64,000 nt of DNA from Thiohalomonas sp041685045 (GCA_041685045.1 JAWLGP010000015.1:53987-117986), one strand, 5' to 3'. Shown: positions 20,252 to 29,539, counted from the first letter of the stretch. Notes: generated by a model not told the origin, from the letters alone. Program-made: numbers and translations.

Positions 20252-20347
20252 TGGCGGTGGGCTATCCGGGACCGTCAGCGGCAGGGATGCCGCTGTCGAG
20301 CGTACATGGATGTATTCACAGCGTGTCCCGGATAGACCACCGCGACA
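20252..20347. repeat. Long inverted-repeat element (MITE/REP-like)
   Basis: GCGGTGGGCTATCCGGGAC near 20253 and its near complement GTCCCGGATAGACCACCGC near 20324-20345 flank about 50 nt that include 'GCGGCAGGGATGCCGC'. The arrangement can fold as one long hairpin. The sequence type recurs between genes in some Gammaproteobacteria (from memory). It separates the MidA-like gene from the convergent small gene. Confidence 0.7.
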
Positions 20348-20373
20348 GCCGGGCACCATTTCCGAACAGCTGT

Positions 20374-20598
20374 TTAGCGGGGGCGAGGTTCGAGGATCCC
20401 CTCTGTGGCCAGTTGTCGACGCCGGTCCTTGAGCAGCAGGTCGTAGCTGCGTGCCAACGCCTTCTCGTAGGCGCAGTCGCCGGTGATACCGATGTCGTGC
20501 AGCCGCGCCTCGAGATAAGCTATCTCCTCGATGAGTCGGGTCTGATAGGCGTTGGGTTGGGTAGGCGCCGCCCCGTAAAAGTGTGCAAGTTTCTGCAT
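20374..20598 (-). CDS. Small coiled-coil-like protein, unknown
   Basis: A 74-aa protein 'MQKLAHFYGAAPTQPNAYQT...' with charged, helix-prone sequence ('RLIEEIAYLEARL', 'YEKALARSYDLLLKDRRRQL'). It has no signal or membrane segment. AGGG lies about 9 nt upstream of the ATG. Its amino-acid composition and its own intergenic space suggest a real gene. I recognise no family. Confidence 0.55.
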   Translation of the reverse strand: MQKLAHFYGAAPTQPNAYQTRLIEEIAYLEARLHDIGITGDCAYEKALARSYDLLLKDRRRQLATEGILEPRPR

Positions 20599-20753
20599 TG
20601 CGGTTTTCCCTTTTTTCTGATTTTGCTGAAAGAGTTATAGTCGGCGTTTGTGACTTTTCCCTTGCGTTGTCGTGAAATATTTGCGGTGCCGGGAAATGAA
20701 ACCGGGCGGCATGCTATGCTTTGCCGCGCAATTTACCCCTGTTAGGACCCGAA

Positions 20754-21452
20754 ATGAGTGCCGAGCGGCTGGAAAAGACCCGTGAGATGCTGTCGCGTCA
20801 TCATCGCGATGGCGAGCGCTTCGCCCGTCTGATGAAAGAGGGCTTCGAGAACCGTTTCGACGAGGTGTTCTGGAAAGATTGGGATGCGTGGTTGGCTGCC
20901 ACGTGGGGTGATAGCCCTACCGTGCTCGATCTGGGCGCCGGCCCGGGTCTGTTCGTGAAGTCGGTGGCCACCCGTTACCCGCAGGCCCGGGTCGTCGGCG
21001 TTGAATGTGCGCCCTACATGCTCGATGCCGCGGAGGCATTGCCGGACAACGGCGAACTGCTCTGCGAAGACCTGCATGACCCCCATCTGCCGTTCGACGA
21101 TGCCGGCGTCGATGCCGCCATGGCCTCGGTGGTCCTGCACGAGATGGACCAGCCGGTGAAGGCCCTGCTGGAGCTGCGCCGCTGCCTGAAGCCCGGCGGT
21201 CGACTGATGATCCTCGACTGGGTGCGGGCACCGCTGGAGGTCTACATCCGCCACCAGACTGATGAGGCGCGGCTGTTCGAGGCGGCTACTCCGGTTAGCG
21301 AGTTGGACGATCTGTTCGTGCACTTTGTCGAACACAACCGCTTCAGCCGGGAAGACCTGATCTATCTCCTGAACCGGACCGGTTTTGCGGTGCTCGACAG
21401 CAGTGTCACCCGCGAAGGCCGCTACGCCCGCATTATCGCTGAACGACGCTAG
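20754..21452 (+). CDS. Class I SAM-dependent methyltransferase
   Basis: A 232-aa protein starting at ATG 20754 with AGGA 8 nt upstream. The Rossmann SAM motif is 'TVLDLGAGPGLFVKSVATRYP', followed by 'VVGVECAPYMLDAAEAL', 'AAMASVVLHEMDQPVKALLE' and 'LKPGGRLMILDWVRAPLE'. These match the UbiE-like/methyltransferase-11 fold. The substrate is unknown. It lies 5 nt before uppP and probably shares its transcript. Confidence 0.88.
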   Translation: MSAERLEKTREMLSRHHRDGERFARLMKEGFENRFDEVFWKDWDAWLAATWGDSPTVLDLGAGPGLFVKSVATRYPQARVVGVECAPYMLDAAEALPDNGELLCEDLHDPHLPFDDAGVDAAMASVVLHEMDQPVKALLELRRCLKPGGRLMILDWVRAPLEVYIRHQTDEARLFEAATPVSELDDLFVHFVEHNRFSREDLIYLLNRTGFAVLDSSVTREGRYARIIAERR

Positions 21453-21457
21453 ACCGT

Positions 21458-22255
21458 ATGGATACACTCCAGATCCTGCTCCTTGCCTTGCTGCAGGGGC
21501 TCACCGAATTTCTGCCCATCTCCAGCTCGGCACACCTCATCCTGCTGCCGCAGCTCAATGGCTGGAGCGATCAGGGGCTCGCCTTCGATGTCGCGGTGCA
21601 CGTCGGCACCCTGGTCGCCGTGGTCGGGTACTTCCGCAGGGAAGTGATGGCCATGGGCCGCGACTGGGGACGTTCGCTCGTCCAGCGGCGGGAGGTGGGC
21701 GAGAGCCGTCTCGCCTGGGCGGTGCTGTTCGGGACCATTCCCGTGGGGCTGGCCGGGTTGCTCTTCAAGGATGTGGTGGAGACCACGTTGCGTTCGCCGA
21801 TCGTCATTGCCGTCTCCACCATCGTGTTCGGCTTGTTGCTCTGGTGGGCCGATGTCGCCGGCCGACGCGTCCGCAACGAGCATAAGCTGAACTGGCGCGA
21901 CGTGGTTATCATCGGTGTCGCTCAGGCGATCGCCCTGATTCCCGGCACCTCCCGCTCCGGTATCACCATGACTGCCGGCTTGATGCAGGGCTTGACCCGG
22001 GAAGCGGCAGCCCGCTTCTCCTTCCTGCTCTCGATTCCGGTCATCTTGCTGGCCGGCGGACTGAGCACTCTCGATCTGCTGGAGGAGTCGGCGCCGGTGG
22101 ACTGGAACGCCTTGCTGCTCGGCAGTGTGGTCGCGGCGGTCAGCGCCTACCTCTGCATCCATTTCTTCCTCAAGTTGCTCGAGCGCATCGGCATGTTGCC
22201 GTTCGTCATCTATCGGCTTGTGCTCGGGGTCGTGCTGCTGGCGCTTTATGTCTGA
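21458..22255 (+). CDS. uppP: Undecaprenyl-diphosphatase UppP (BacA)
   Basis: A 265-aa inner-membrane enzyme that recycles undecaprenyl pyrophosphate for cell-wall synthesis. Motifs are 'LLQGLTEFLPISSSAHLIL' (glutamate-rich signature) and 'IPGTSRSGITMTAGLMQGL' (catalytic Ser/Arg loop), with about eight hydrophobic helices. The next gene overlaps its stop codon by 8 nt. Confidence 0.97.
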   Translation: MDTLQILLLALLQGLTEFLPISSSAHLILLPQLNGWSDQGLAFDVAVHVGTLVAVVGYFRREVMAMGRDWGRSLVQRREVGESRLAWAVLFGTIPVGLAGLLFKDVVETTLRSPIVIAVSTIVFGLLLWWADVAGRRVRNEHKLNWRDVVIIGVAQAIALIPGTSRSGITMTAGLMQGLTREAAARFSFLLSIPVILLAGGLSTLDLLEESAPVDWNALLLGSVVAAVSAYLCIHFFLKLLERIGMLPFVIYRLVLGVVLLALYV

Positions 22256-22652
22256 GTCCGGGCAACTGCGCTGGCGACCGCTTTGGCTCGCCCTCGGCTG
22301 GGTGCTGGCGGCGGTCATCCTCGCCCTTTCGCTGATGAGCGGCCCGCCCCAGCCGATTTGGTTTGCCCATGCCGACAAACTCGAGCACGCCTTGGCATTT
22401 TTTCTTCTCACCGCCTGGTTCATTCAACTCTATCGCGGGCCGCGGCGCTGGGCCCACGCGGCGCTCTTTACGCTATTCGGTGTGGCCATCGAGTTCCTGC
22501 AAGGCGCCGGCGGCATCCGCCATTTCGAAATCGCCGACATGATTGCCGACGTGACCGGCATCGGCCTCGCGCTGGTGGCGGGCCGGGTGCCCGGTTTCGA
22601 TCGACTGCTGGTTCGCTTCGAGCGGCTTCTGGTTCGGTCTGGCACCCGCTAG
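22248..22652 (+). CDS. VanZ-like family membrane protein
   Basis: A 134-aa membrane protein starting inside the uppP 3' end (ATG 22248), so it is translationally coupled. It has four hydrophobic helices and the VanZ-like signature 'HADKLEHALAFFLLTAWF' and 'GVAIEFLQGAGGIRHFEIADMIADVTG'. The conserved acidic and His residues suggest a phospholipid or envelope role. Resistance to glycopeptides is not implied. Confidence 0.85.
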   Translation: MSESGQLRWRPLWLALGWVLAAVILALSLMSGPPQPIWFAHADKLEHALAFFLLTAWFIQLYRGPRRWAHAALFTLFGVAIEFLQGAGGIRHFEIADMIADVTGIGLALVAGRVPGFDRLLVRFERLLVRSGTR

Positions 22653-22655
22653 CGT

Positions 22656-22698
22656 GTTTCGCACTGTCTGGGGCCGAAGGCATCAGCCAGTGTGAAAC
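22656..22698. repeat. Imperfect inverted repeat upstream of the 22737 gene
   Basis: GTTTCGCACTG (22656-22666) and CAGTGTGAAAC (22688-22698) form an 11-bp stem with one mismatch around a 21-nt loop. It could be a rho-independent-like hairpin lacking a T tract, a REP variant or a leader structure. Confidence 0.5.
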
Positions 22699-22736
22699 CA
22701 CTAGACTTGGGGAAACGGCCGCCGGAGGGACCCGAT

Positions 22737-23483
22737 ATGGCCAGGACGCTTGAACAGGGCAACATCTATTTCCTCTACCGTCCCAAAGTCGAACATGAGG
22801 AAGTCGGCGGCGAGGGCGATGTCCAACGCTTTTATATCGTTCTCAGTCCTCAGGGAAAACGGGTCTACCGCCTGCTGGTGATCGGCCGCAAGCGGTTGCC
22901 GGAGATCAATGATGGCGGCGAGCGCTTCTGGGCCTTCGTCGATCGCATCGAAGACTCGCCAACGAAGCTGCGTGACGAGTTCGAGGCCGATAGCTACCGC
23001 ACCAAGACCCGGGGCGAACGTACGGTACCGCCGGTACGACCGGCCGGGGAAGGGGTATACGCACTCGTCGAGCACGACGGTCACACCCATCTGGCCTACG
23101 CCCTGGAATTGCCGAAGGAGCCCAATGAGGTCCAGGAGGCCTTTAACATCGCACCGGAGGCGAGTTTCGTGATCAGCGTGAAAAATCCGGAAAAACCGTC
23201 ACCGCGCCGGGCCGGCCTGCAGCCGAGGCAAAAGGCCGATTATCCGAAACGGCTGATGCAGAAGTTCCGCGACCGTCGCTTCATTGCGGCGGAGCCGGAA
23301 CTGCTGGATCACCAAGGCGCAGAGCTGATGTTCATCGGCGCCCGGGAAGACGCGGAGCGGGAACTGGACATCCGTCTGGATACCCAGGATGAGGACGCCG
23401 ACAGTGCCGACATCTTCCGTGACCTGCGGTTGAGAAAGAGTGAGCACCCGGTTGCGCCCCTGCTCGGTGGCGAGTGGCGCTGA
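22737..23483 (+). CDS. Conserved soluble protein of unknown function
   Basis: A 248-aa protein starting at ATG 22737 with GGAGGG 7 nt upstream. It begins 'MARTLEQGNIYFLYRPKVEH' and contains 'RFYIVLSPQGKRVYRLLVIG', 'GERFWAFVD' and 'YALVEHDGHTHLAYALELP'. It has no signal peptide or membrane segment, and a very charged C-terminal third. The sequence looks like a known conserved hypothetical family, but I cannot name a function. It is convergent with cca. Confidence 0.75.
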   Translation: MARTLEQGNIYFLYRPKVEHEEVGGEGDVQRFYIVLSPQGKRVYRLLVIGRKRLPEINDGGERFWAFVDRIEDSPTKLRDEFEADSYRTKTRGERTVPPVRPAGEGVYALVEHDGHTHLAYALELPKEPNEVQEAFNIAPEASFVISVKNPEKPSPRRAGLQPRQKADYPKRLMQKFRDRRFIAAEPELLDHQGAELMFIGAREDAERELDIRLDTQDEDADSADIFRDLRLRKSEHPVAPLLGGEWR

Positions 23484-23617
23484 AAACGGGGGCTAAACCG
23501 GAAGCGCATGTAAAACCGTTTGCGCGCCGGCGCGCCGAAACCTGGGCAGATTCGATGCACGCAGCCGGCTGGCTGTGCTAACAGCCCTGGTGAGGGCCTG
23601 TGCATCTCATGGATCGG

Positions 23618-24856
23618 CTACTCCTCTTCGTCGCCACGGCTGCCCAAGGCGGCGCGGATGGCGAGGGTGCGCTCCCGGTGCAGGCGTTCCCCGACGGCCC
23701 GGCCGGTGAAGCCCTGGGCAACAATGTCGCGGGCGGAGACGGAGTGGGCGGCGGCGCAGGCACGGCGGAACAGCTCCGGCTGGGGGAAAACCTGGTCCTC
23801 GAAGCCGGGGCGTCCACGGGAGTCGGCCTCGCAGGCGAGCAGGAACTGCTCGAGCCGTTCGGGGCGGCGAAAGACGTCGAGCGCTTCCAGGGTCTTGAGA
23901 AACGTTTCCGGGCGCAGCTCTTCGGCACGGTGGTAGACACCGTGGTGGCGGGTTACCAGCAGTGCGAGGTCGCGGTAGTCGTTGGGCACCCGCAGCCGCT
24001 CGCACAGTGCCCGCACCAGGGCGACACCGCGCTGTTCGTGGGCGATGTGCCGGGGCCACTCGGCCTCCGGGGTGGTGCCCTTGCCCAGGTCGTGGACCAG
24101 CGCGGCGAAGCGGACCCGCGTGTCCGGGCTGAGACGCGCGGCCTGCTCCAGCACCAGCATCACGTGCACGCCGGTGTCCTCTTCCGGATGGTGCTGCCTG
24201 GGTTGTGGTACGCCAAACAGCCGTTCCAGCTCCGGGAAGATGCGCCCCAGTGCGCCGCAGCCGCGCAACACCTCGAAGAAGCGGGACGGCGTGGGTTCGC
24301 CCAACGCCCGCTCCAGCTCCTGCCACACCCGCTCCGGCACCAGCGCATCCACTTCGCCGGTCTCGACCATCTGCCGCATCAGCTTGTTGGTGCCGTGGGC
24401 CACATGGAAGCCCCACCGGCCGAAGCGGGCGGCATAGCGGGCAACGCGCAGAATGCGCACCGGGTCTTCGGCGAAGGCCTCCGACACGTGTCGAAGTCGT
24501 CCCAGGCGGAGGTCCTCCTGACCGCCGAACGGATCGATCACGGTGCCGGCCTCATCCATCGCCATCGCGTTGATGGTCAGGTCTCGCCGTTTCAGATCCT
24601 CCGCCAGCGTCACGTCCGGGGCGGCGTGAAAGGCGAAGCCGTGATAGCCGGGTGCAGTCTTGCGCTCCGTACGGGCGAGGGCGTATTCCTCTTGGGTCGT
24701 CGGGTGCAGGAAAACGGGGAAGTCCTTGCCGACCGCACGGAATCCCTGCGCGAGCATCTCCTGCGGTGTGGCGCCGACCACGACCCAGTCGCGGTCCTGG
24801 GGGTCTTGTCCCAGGAGCTTGTCGCGGACCGCGCCGCCGACGAGATAGACCTTCAT
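23618..24856 (-). CDS. cca: Multifunctional CCA tRNA nucleotidyltransferase
   Basis: A 412-aa class II nucleotidyltransferase with an HD domain. Seen are 'MKVYLVGGAVRDKLLG', the metal-binding 'QDRDWVVVGATPQEML', 'RRDLTINAMAMDE', 'DPVRILRVARYAARF' and the HD motif 'ALVHDLGKGTTP'. It adds or repairs the 3' CCA of tRNAs; the HD domain gives phosphatase or phosphodiesterase activities. Length matches the gammaproteobacterial type. It lies upstream of, and in line with, the NDUFA9-like gene, which ends 45 nt before the cca start. Confidence 0.97.
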   Translation of the reverse strand: MKVYLVGGAVRDKLLGQDPQDRDWVVVGATPQEMLAQGFRAVGKDFPVFLHPTTQEEYALARTERKTAPGYHGFAFHAAPDVTLAEDLKRRDLTINAMAMDEAGTVIDPFGGQEDLRLGRLRHVSEAFAEDPVRILRVARYAARFGRWGFHVAHGTNKLMRQMVETGEVDALVPERVWQELERALGEPTPSRFFEVLRGCGALGRIFPELERLFGVPQPRQHHPEEDTGVHVMLVLEQAARLSPDTRVRFAALVHDLGKGTTPEAEWPRHIAHEQRGVALVRALCERLRVPNDYRDLALLVTRHHGVYHRAEELRPETFLKTLEALDVFRRPERLEQFLLACEADSRGRPGFEDQVFPQPELFRRACAAAHSVSARDIVAQGFTGRAVGERLHRERTLAIRAALGSRGDEEE

Positions 24857-24901
24857 TTCACACGTATCCTGTCAGTCTCAAGAGGCACGATCTTATGCAG
24901 C

Positions 24902-25894
24902 CTAGCGCTGCCTTTCATCGGGTGGCCGGTGATTCACCCGGGTTTCATCGAGCCGGGCGCGCAGGTCCTTGCCGTTCAGGTAGTAGGGCACGACACTCTC
25001 GATGGCTCGGGGCGTCACCCTGAACAGCGGCGGAAACGGGCCGTCGCAGACATTGTCGCGCCGCATCGACAGGTAGTTGTCGTGCGAAAACGGCTTGCCC
25101 GGCAGATATTCGAAGATGTTGGCCTGCATCCGGGACAGCCGGTCAGACAGACCGATCACCCGGCGCCGCAGATGGAGCACCCGTGCGGTGTATTCGACCA
25201 ACTGCTTCAGCGTATAGCTGTGCGGTCCGCACAGGTCATATCGCTGGCCGTGTGTGTGAAGGTTGTTCAGCGCCCGCGCGTAGGCTTCGGCCACGTCCTC
25301 GACATAGACCGGCGCGAAGCGGGCGTTCGGGCAGGCCAGCGGAAACAGCCACGGCGTACGCCGGAGCAGCGCGGCGAAGCGGTTGAAGAAGGAATCGCCG
25401 GGGCCGTAGATCACCGACGGCCGGAAGCTGGTCACGGCGACGCCGATGGCGGCATGGGCGATGTTCTCTCCCTCGCCCTTGGTGCGTTGATAAACACTGC
25501 TCCCGTACGCCGCGTCGGCACCCAGTGCGCTCATGTGCAGCAGGCGGCCCACGCGCTCACGGCGGCAGGCGGTCGCCACCTTGCGCGGCAGTTCCACGTG
25601 CGCCCGCGCGAATCCCTGGCCGTCACGCCCCCGCTCGTTGAGGATGCCGACCAGGTTGACCACGGCATCGTAGCCGGCGAATTCCCGTTCGAGTGTGGCG
25701 GGATCGTGGATATCGGCCTCACCGACCTGTACGGTGGGAAGCACCAGCAGCGCGCGGTGACGTTCCCGGTGGCGGGTCAGCACTTTGATGGAATGGCCGT
25801 CGCGCGCCAGCCGGGCGACCAGGTGTCCCCCGACGAACCCCGTGCCGCCGAGCACACAGATGCGCAGTTTTTTCGGACTGGTCGTGATCTCCAT
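24902..25894 (-). CDS. NDUFA9-like NAD(P)-binding epimerase-family protein
   Basis: A 330-aa protein starting at ATG 25894, with GAGGA just upstream. The open frame continues leftwards of this start but lies antisense to the aldehyde dehydrogenase, so the long version is rejected. The Rossmann motif is 'ICVLGGTGFVGGHLVARLAR', then 'VVNLVGILNERG', 'HMSALGADAAYGSSVYQRTK' (YxxxK-like) and 'VTSFRPSVIYGPGDSFFNRF'. This is the complex I NDUFA9 family of atypical SDRs. Bacterial members have been linked to quinone or lipid biology without firm proof. Confidence 0.88.
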   Translation of the reverse strand: MEITTSPKKLRICVLGGTGFVGGHLVARLARDGHSIKVLTRHRERHRALLVLPTVQVGEADIHDPATLEREFAGYDAVVNLVGILNERGRDGQGFARAHVELPRKVATACRRERVGRLLHMSALGADAAYGSSVYQRTKGEGENIAHAAIGVAVTSFRPSVIYGPGDSFFNRFAALLRRTPWLFPLACPNARFAPVYVEDVAEAYARALNNLHTHGQRYDLCGPHSYTLKQLVEYTARVLHLRRRVIGLSDRLSRMQANIFEYLPGKPFSHDNYLSMRRDNVCDGPFPPLFRVTPRAIESVVPYYLNGKDLRARLDETRVNHRPPDERQR

Positions 25895-26014
25895 GGAATC
25901 CTCGGTGGGCCAGTGAACGCAGGTGCGGAGATAGAGCCGGACTTTTACGTTTAATATACTAAAACAGTGCAGTAAGCATGCACCTTTCCGCCGTCCGAAC
26001 CAAAGGGAAATGTC

Positions 26015-27379
26015 ATGGGTTTTGTTTCCATCAATCCGGCGACGGGTGAGCGCCTTGCCGAGTTCCCGGGCTGGGAGCAGGCCGGCATCGACGCGGCACT
26101 CGCGGAGTCGGCCAGTGCCGCTTTCGTATGGGCCGCTCGCCCGCTGGTCGAGCGGGCCGCGCGGGTGCGCCGCTTGGGCGAGCTGCTGCGGGAGCGGCGT
26201 GAAGGGCTGGCCCGGCTCGCCACCCTGGAGATGGGCAAGCTGATCAAGGAGTCCCGCGGCGAGATCGACAAGTGCGCCTGGCTCTGCGATTACTACGCCG
26301 AGGCCGGCCCCGGTTTTCTGGCGGATGAGCCGATCGCCTCCGACGCCAGCCGAAGTTTCGTCGCTTATCAACCGCTCGGCACCGTGCTGGCGGTGATGCC
26401 CTGGAACTTCCCCTTCTGGCAGGTGTTCCGCTTTGCGGTGCCGGCCCTGCTGGCCGGCAATACCGGGCTGCTCAAGCATGCCTCCAACGTTCCCCAGTGC
26501 GCGCTCGCCATCGAAGCGATTTTTCGCGATGCCGGCTTTCCGAACGGGGTATTCCGCACCCTGATGATCCGCGCCGACCAGGTGGAGGCGGTGATCGCAG
26601 ACCCTCGTGTCCATGCGGTCACCCTCACCGGCAGCGATCCGGCCGGACGGCAGGTGGCGGCGGTGGCAGGCGCCCACCTGAAGAAGAGTGTCCTCGAACT
26701 GGGCGGCTCCGACCCGTTCGTGGTGCTGGAGGATGCCGACCTCGAACTCGCCGCGCGTACAGCGGTTGCCTCGCGGTTTCTGAACGGGGGACAGAGTTGC
26801 ATCGCCGCCAAGCGCTTCGTCGTGGTCGAGGCAGTGGCCGAGGCGTTTCTCCATTACTTCAAGGCCGGGGTGGAGGCGCTGCGGCCGGGCGACCCGCTGG
26901 ACGAAGCGACCACACTGCCGCCGCTGGCGCGGGAGGACCTGCTGCAACAGCTGCACAGTCAGGTGACCGCGACCCTGGACGACGGTGCCGAAGCGGTCAC
27001 CGGCTGCAGGCCGCTGGAGCGTGACGGCGCCTACTACGCCGCTTCCATTTTGGATCGGGTGGAGCGCGGCATGCCCGCCTACAGCGAGGAGCTGTTCGGA
27101 CCGGTGGCCACTGTCCTGCGGGCACGGGACGAGGCAGATGCGCTGCGGCTGGCCAACGACGTACCGTTTGGGCTCGGCGCTAGCGTCTGGACCGCGGATA
27201 CCGCTCGCGGCGAGCAATTCGCCCGCGCACTGGAGTGCGGCTGCGCCTTCGTCAACGGCATGGTCAAAAGCGATCCGCGGCTGCCGTTCGGAGGTATCAA
27301 GCAATCCGGTTACGGGCGGGAGCTGTCCCATCTCGGCATCCGGGAGTTCGTCAACGCCAAGACCCTCTGGATCGGTTGA
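26015..27379 (+). CDS. NAD(P)-dependent aldehyde dehydrogenase, succinate-semialdehyde dehydrogenase type
   Basis: A 454-aa ALDH-superfamily enzyme. Cofactor-site motif is 'VMPWNFPFWQVFRFAVPALL'. The general base Glu is in 'LELGGSDPFVV', and the catalytic Cys is in 'NGGQSCIAAKR'. The end reads 'LPFGGIKQSGYGRELSHLGI'. The short N-terminus ('FVSINPATGERL') and these motifs resemble the GabD2/SSADH-like subgroup. Substrate assignment is inference. It is divergent from the NDUFA9-like gene. Confidence 0.88.
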   Translation: MGFVSINPATGERLAEFPGWEQAGIDAALAESASAAFVWAARPLVERAARVRRLGELLRERREGLARLATLEMGKLIKESRGEIDKCAWLCDYYAEAGPGFLADEPIASDASRSFVAYQPLGTVLAVMPWNFPFWQVFRFAVPALLAGNTGLLKHASNVPQCALAIEAIFRDAGFPNGVFRTLMIRADQVEAVIADPRVHAVTLTGSDPAGRQVAAVAGAHLKKSVLELGGSDPFVVLEDADLELAARTAVASRFLNGGQSCIAAKRFVVVEAVAEAFLHYFKAGVEALRPGDPLDEATTLPPLAREDLLQQLHSQVTATLDDGAEAVTGCRPLERDGAYYAASILDRVERGMPAYSEELFGPVATVLRARDEADALRLANDVPFGLGASVWTADTARGEQFARALECGCAFVNGMVKSDPRLPFGGIKQSGYGRELSHLGIREFVNAKTLWIG

Positions 27380-27456
27380 CGGCCCGCAGGCGTCTGGTAG
27401 GCGGGCAGCGATGCGCCTAACATAACCCGCTTAGCCGCTGCCACGCCGCCAACCGC

Positions 27457-28248
27457 ATGCTCGAAGCCCTGCCCGTCTACCTCGCCGTCGGCGCCTTCGC
27501 GGGGCTGCTCGCCGGCCTGTTCGGGGTGGGCGGCGGGCTGGTGATCGTGCCCGTGCTGGCCCTGGTGTTCGATGCCCAGGGTGTCGACAGCGGTGTGCTG
27601 ATGCATCTGGCGGTCGGTACCTCGCTCGCTACCATCGTCTTCACCTCCCTCTCCTCTGTCCACGCCCATCATCGGCGCGGGGCGGTGCTATGGCGGCAGT
27701 TCGCACGGCTGCTGCCGGGCATTGTGATCGGCGCCTGGCTGGGCTCCGCGATCGCCGACCTGCTGCCGGGTGATTCGCTACGCCGGATTTTCGGCATTTT
27801 CGAGTTGCTGGTGGCCGTGCAGATGGGGCTCGCATTGCGGCCGGCGCCCCATCGGGAGCTGCCCGGTCTGCCGGGCATGAGCGTCGCCGGCACGGTGATT
27901 GGCGCCGTCTCTGCTATCGTCGGAATAGGGGGCGGCACGTTGACCGTTCCGTTTCTCACCTGGTGCAACGTGGCCATGCGGCAGGCGGTGGCGACCTCTG
28001 CCGCCTGCGGCCTGCCCATTGCACTGGCTGGTGCTATCGGTTTTCTCACCGTCGGCTGGGGAGACCCCCGTTTGCCGGAGCGAGCGACCGGATTCGTTTA
28101 TTGGCCGGCTTGGGCGGGCATCGTGGCAGCCAGCGTTTTTCTGGCGCCGCTGGGGGCGAGAATCGCCCACGCACTCCCCGGTGATCGGCTCAAGCGGGGC
28201 TTCGCCCTGTTTCTGGCCGTTCTCGGCATCCGCATGCTTCTGTCCTGA
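27457..28248 (+). CDS. TauE/SafE-family anion exporter
   Basis: A 263-aa membrane protein with about eight helices. The repeated family motif appears twice: 'AGLLAGLFGVGGGLVIVPVL' near the N-terminus and 'GAVSAIVGIGGGTLTVPFL' in the second half. Members move sulfite, sulfoacetate or related organic anions. In an organism with sat, sulfite or sulfonate traffic is plausible but unproven. It lies 10 nt before the BamA-like gene. Confidence 0.9.
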   Translation: MLEALPVYLAVGAFAGLLAGLFGVGGGLVIVPVLALVFDAQGVDSGVLMHLAVGTSLATIVFTSLSSVHAHHRRGAVLWRQFARLLPGIVIGAWLGSAIADLLPGDSLRRIFGIFELLVAVQMGLALRPAPHRELPGLPGMSVAGTVIGAVSAIVGIGGGTLTVPFLTWCNVAMRQAVATSAACGLPIALAGAIGFLTVGWGDPRLPERATGFVYWPAWAGIVAASVFLAPLGARIAHALPGDRLKRGFALFLAVLGIRMLLS

Positions 28249-28258
28249 GGAGTTCTGT

Positions 28259-29539
28259 TTGCGGTCAGATTGGCTGAAAACCGGCTTGGGGCTGACCCTG
28301 CTGCTGCTCGTGGCGGTTTGTCGTGCCGACTACCCGCCGGTTTCGGCGATTGTCTTCGAAGGCAACGAGGTGACCAAAGAGCGGGTGCTGCGTCGTGAAC
28401 TGCTCGTCCACGAGGGCGGGCCGGCCGACCCGCAGGCTATTGCCGATTCACGCCAGGCGATCATGGACCTTGGCCTGTTCAGGGCGGTACGAATCGACCA
28501 GATCCCGGCGGATGACGGGGTGACGCTGGTGGTCACCGTGGATGAAAAACATTACATCCTGCCGCTGCCGCGCCTGGAGGCCGATCCGGACGGCGACTAC
28601 GCGTACGGTGCCGAACTGCGTTTGGACAACCTCGCCGGGCTGAATCAGCGCCTGCGCTTTTTGGTGGAATACGAGGGGGCCACCGGCGACGACAGTGATG
28701 CACGGCAGCTGTCGATGGATTACCGCTACCCACGGGTTGGCGGCTCGCGCAACAACCTGGACGTCCACGCCGGCTTGCGGCAGGAGGAACTGGAGCAGAC
28801 CGACGACCTCACCGGGCTGCCGGGCCTGTACCGGGTCGATGCCGAGGCATGCCGGATCGGTAGCTCTCGCTGGTTGAACCCCTACGGCATCAGCCAAGGC
28901 TGGCTGGTCGGCGCCGATCTCGGCCTGGAGCGGCGTGAATACCGCCATCTCGCCGGTGCCCCGGGTTTGAACGAAGACGGCCAAGTGGTCGAAGTCGGCG
29001 GCCGTATCCTGTTCAGCTCGGTTCACGACTTCGGCACCTATCGCGACGGGCAGGAATACGGAGCAGGCCTGAGCGTTGGTGCTCCCGTGCTCGGCTCCGA
29101 CGAGGATCACCTCCGAACCGAGCTGTTTTGGCGCACCTACAGTCCATTGGGCGGAGGCGGCAACCTCAACCAACAACTCCGCATCGGGCTGGCGAACGGC
29201 TCACGATTTGGCGAGCCGGCCTTTCAGCTCGGTGGTGGTCAGAGCTTGCGCGGCTACCCGAGCGGTTACGCCGACGGCAATGCTTCGCTGCTGTTCAATC
29301 TGGAATACCACCGCCCGCTGTTCGGCACCCGCAGTTTCAAGGGGGTGCTGTTTGTTGATGTGGGAAACGTCTATGACGAGGTCGGCGACGTCGATCCGAC
29401 CGACCTGAAAACCGGGCTGGGGTTCGGTTTTCGGTGGGATCTGGTCTGGTTCGTGGATGTCACGCTGCGGGCCGATTTCGCCTATGGGGTGGATGCGGAG
29501 GACTACCATTCCTACGGCGGAACCGACCGGAGCTTTTGA
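28259..29539 (+). CDS. BamA/TamA-like outer-membrane beta-barrel protein with a single POTRA
   Basis: A 426-aa exported protein. I chose the TTG start at 28259 because GAGGAG lies 7 nt upstream and it opens a good signal peptide ('LKTGLGLTLLLLVAVCRA'). A POTRA-like module follows ('SAIVFEGNEVTKERVLRREL', 'DLGLFRAVRIDQIPADDGVTLVVTVDEK'). A barrel with 'LGGGQSLRGYPSGY' (the FxGGxxxRGY element of the Omp85 superfamily) and a terminal aromatic Phe ends it. It may assemble or move outer-membrane components; the substrate is unknown. Confidence 0.85.
   Translation: MRSDWLKTGLGLTLLLLVAVCRADYPPVSAIVFEGNEVTKERVLRRELLVHEGGPADPQAIADSRQAIMDLGLFRAVRIDQIPADDGVTLVVTVDEKHYILPLPRLEADPDGDYAYGAELRLDNLAGLNQRLRFLVEYEGATGDDSDARQLSMDYRYPRVGGSRNNLDVHAGLRQEELEQTDDLTGLPGLYRVDAEACRIGSSRWLNPYGISQGWLVGADLGLERREYRHLAGAPGLNEDGQVVEVGGRILFSSVHDFGTYRDGQEYGAGLSVGAPVLGSDEDHLRTELFWRTYSPLGGGGNLNQQLRIGLANGSRFGEPAFQLGGGQSLRGYPSGYADGNASLLFNLEYHRPLFGTRSFKGVLFVDVGNVYDEVGDVDPTDLKTGLGFGFRWDLVWFVDVTLRADFAYGVDAEDYHSYGGTDRSF

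Noticed and set aside
22248..22652. Glycopeptide (teicoplanin) resistance by the VanZ-like protein
   Set aside because: VanZ-like proteins are widespread in bacteria without van clusters, and none is present here.
23600..25954. A 784-codon plus-strand frame
   Set aside because: It is antisense to cca and the NDUFA9-like gene, is low in family-like motifs, and is typical of GC-rich shadow frames.
25895..27331. An 809-codon minus-strand frame joining the NDUFA9-like gene to its upstream region
   Set aside because: The upstream 479 codons are antisense to the aldehyde dehydrogenase gene, which has full motifs. The true start is ATG 25894 with a ribosome site.
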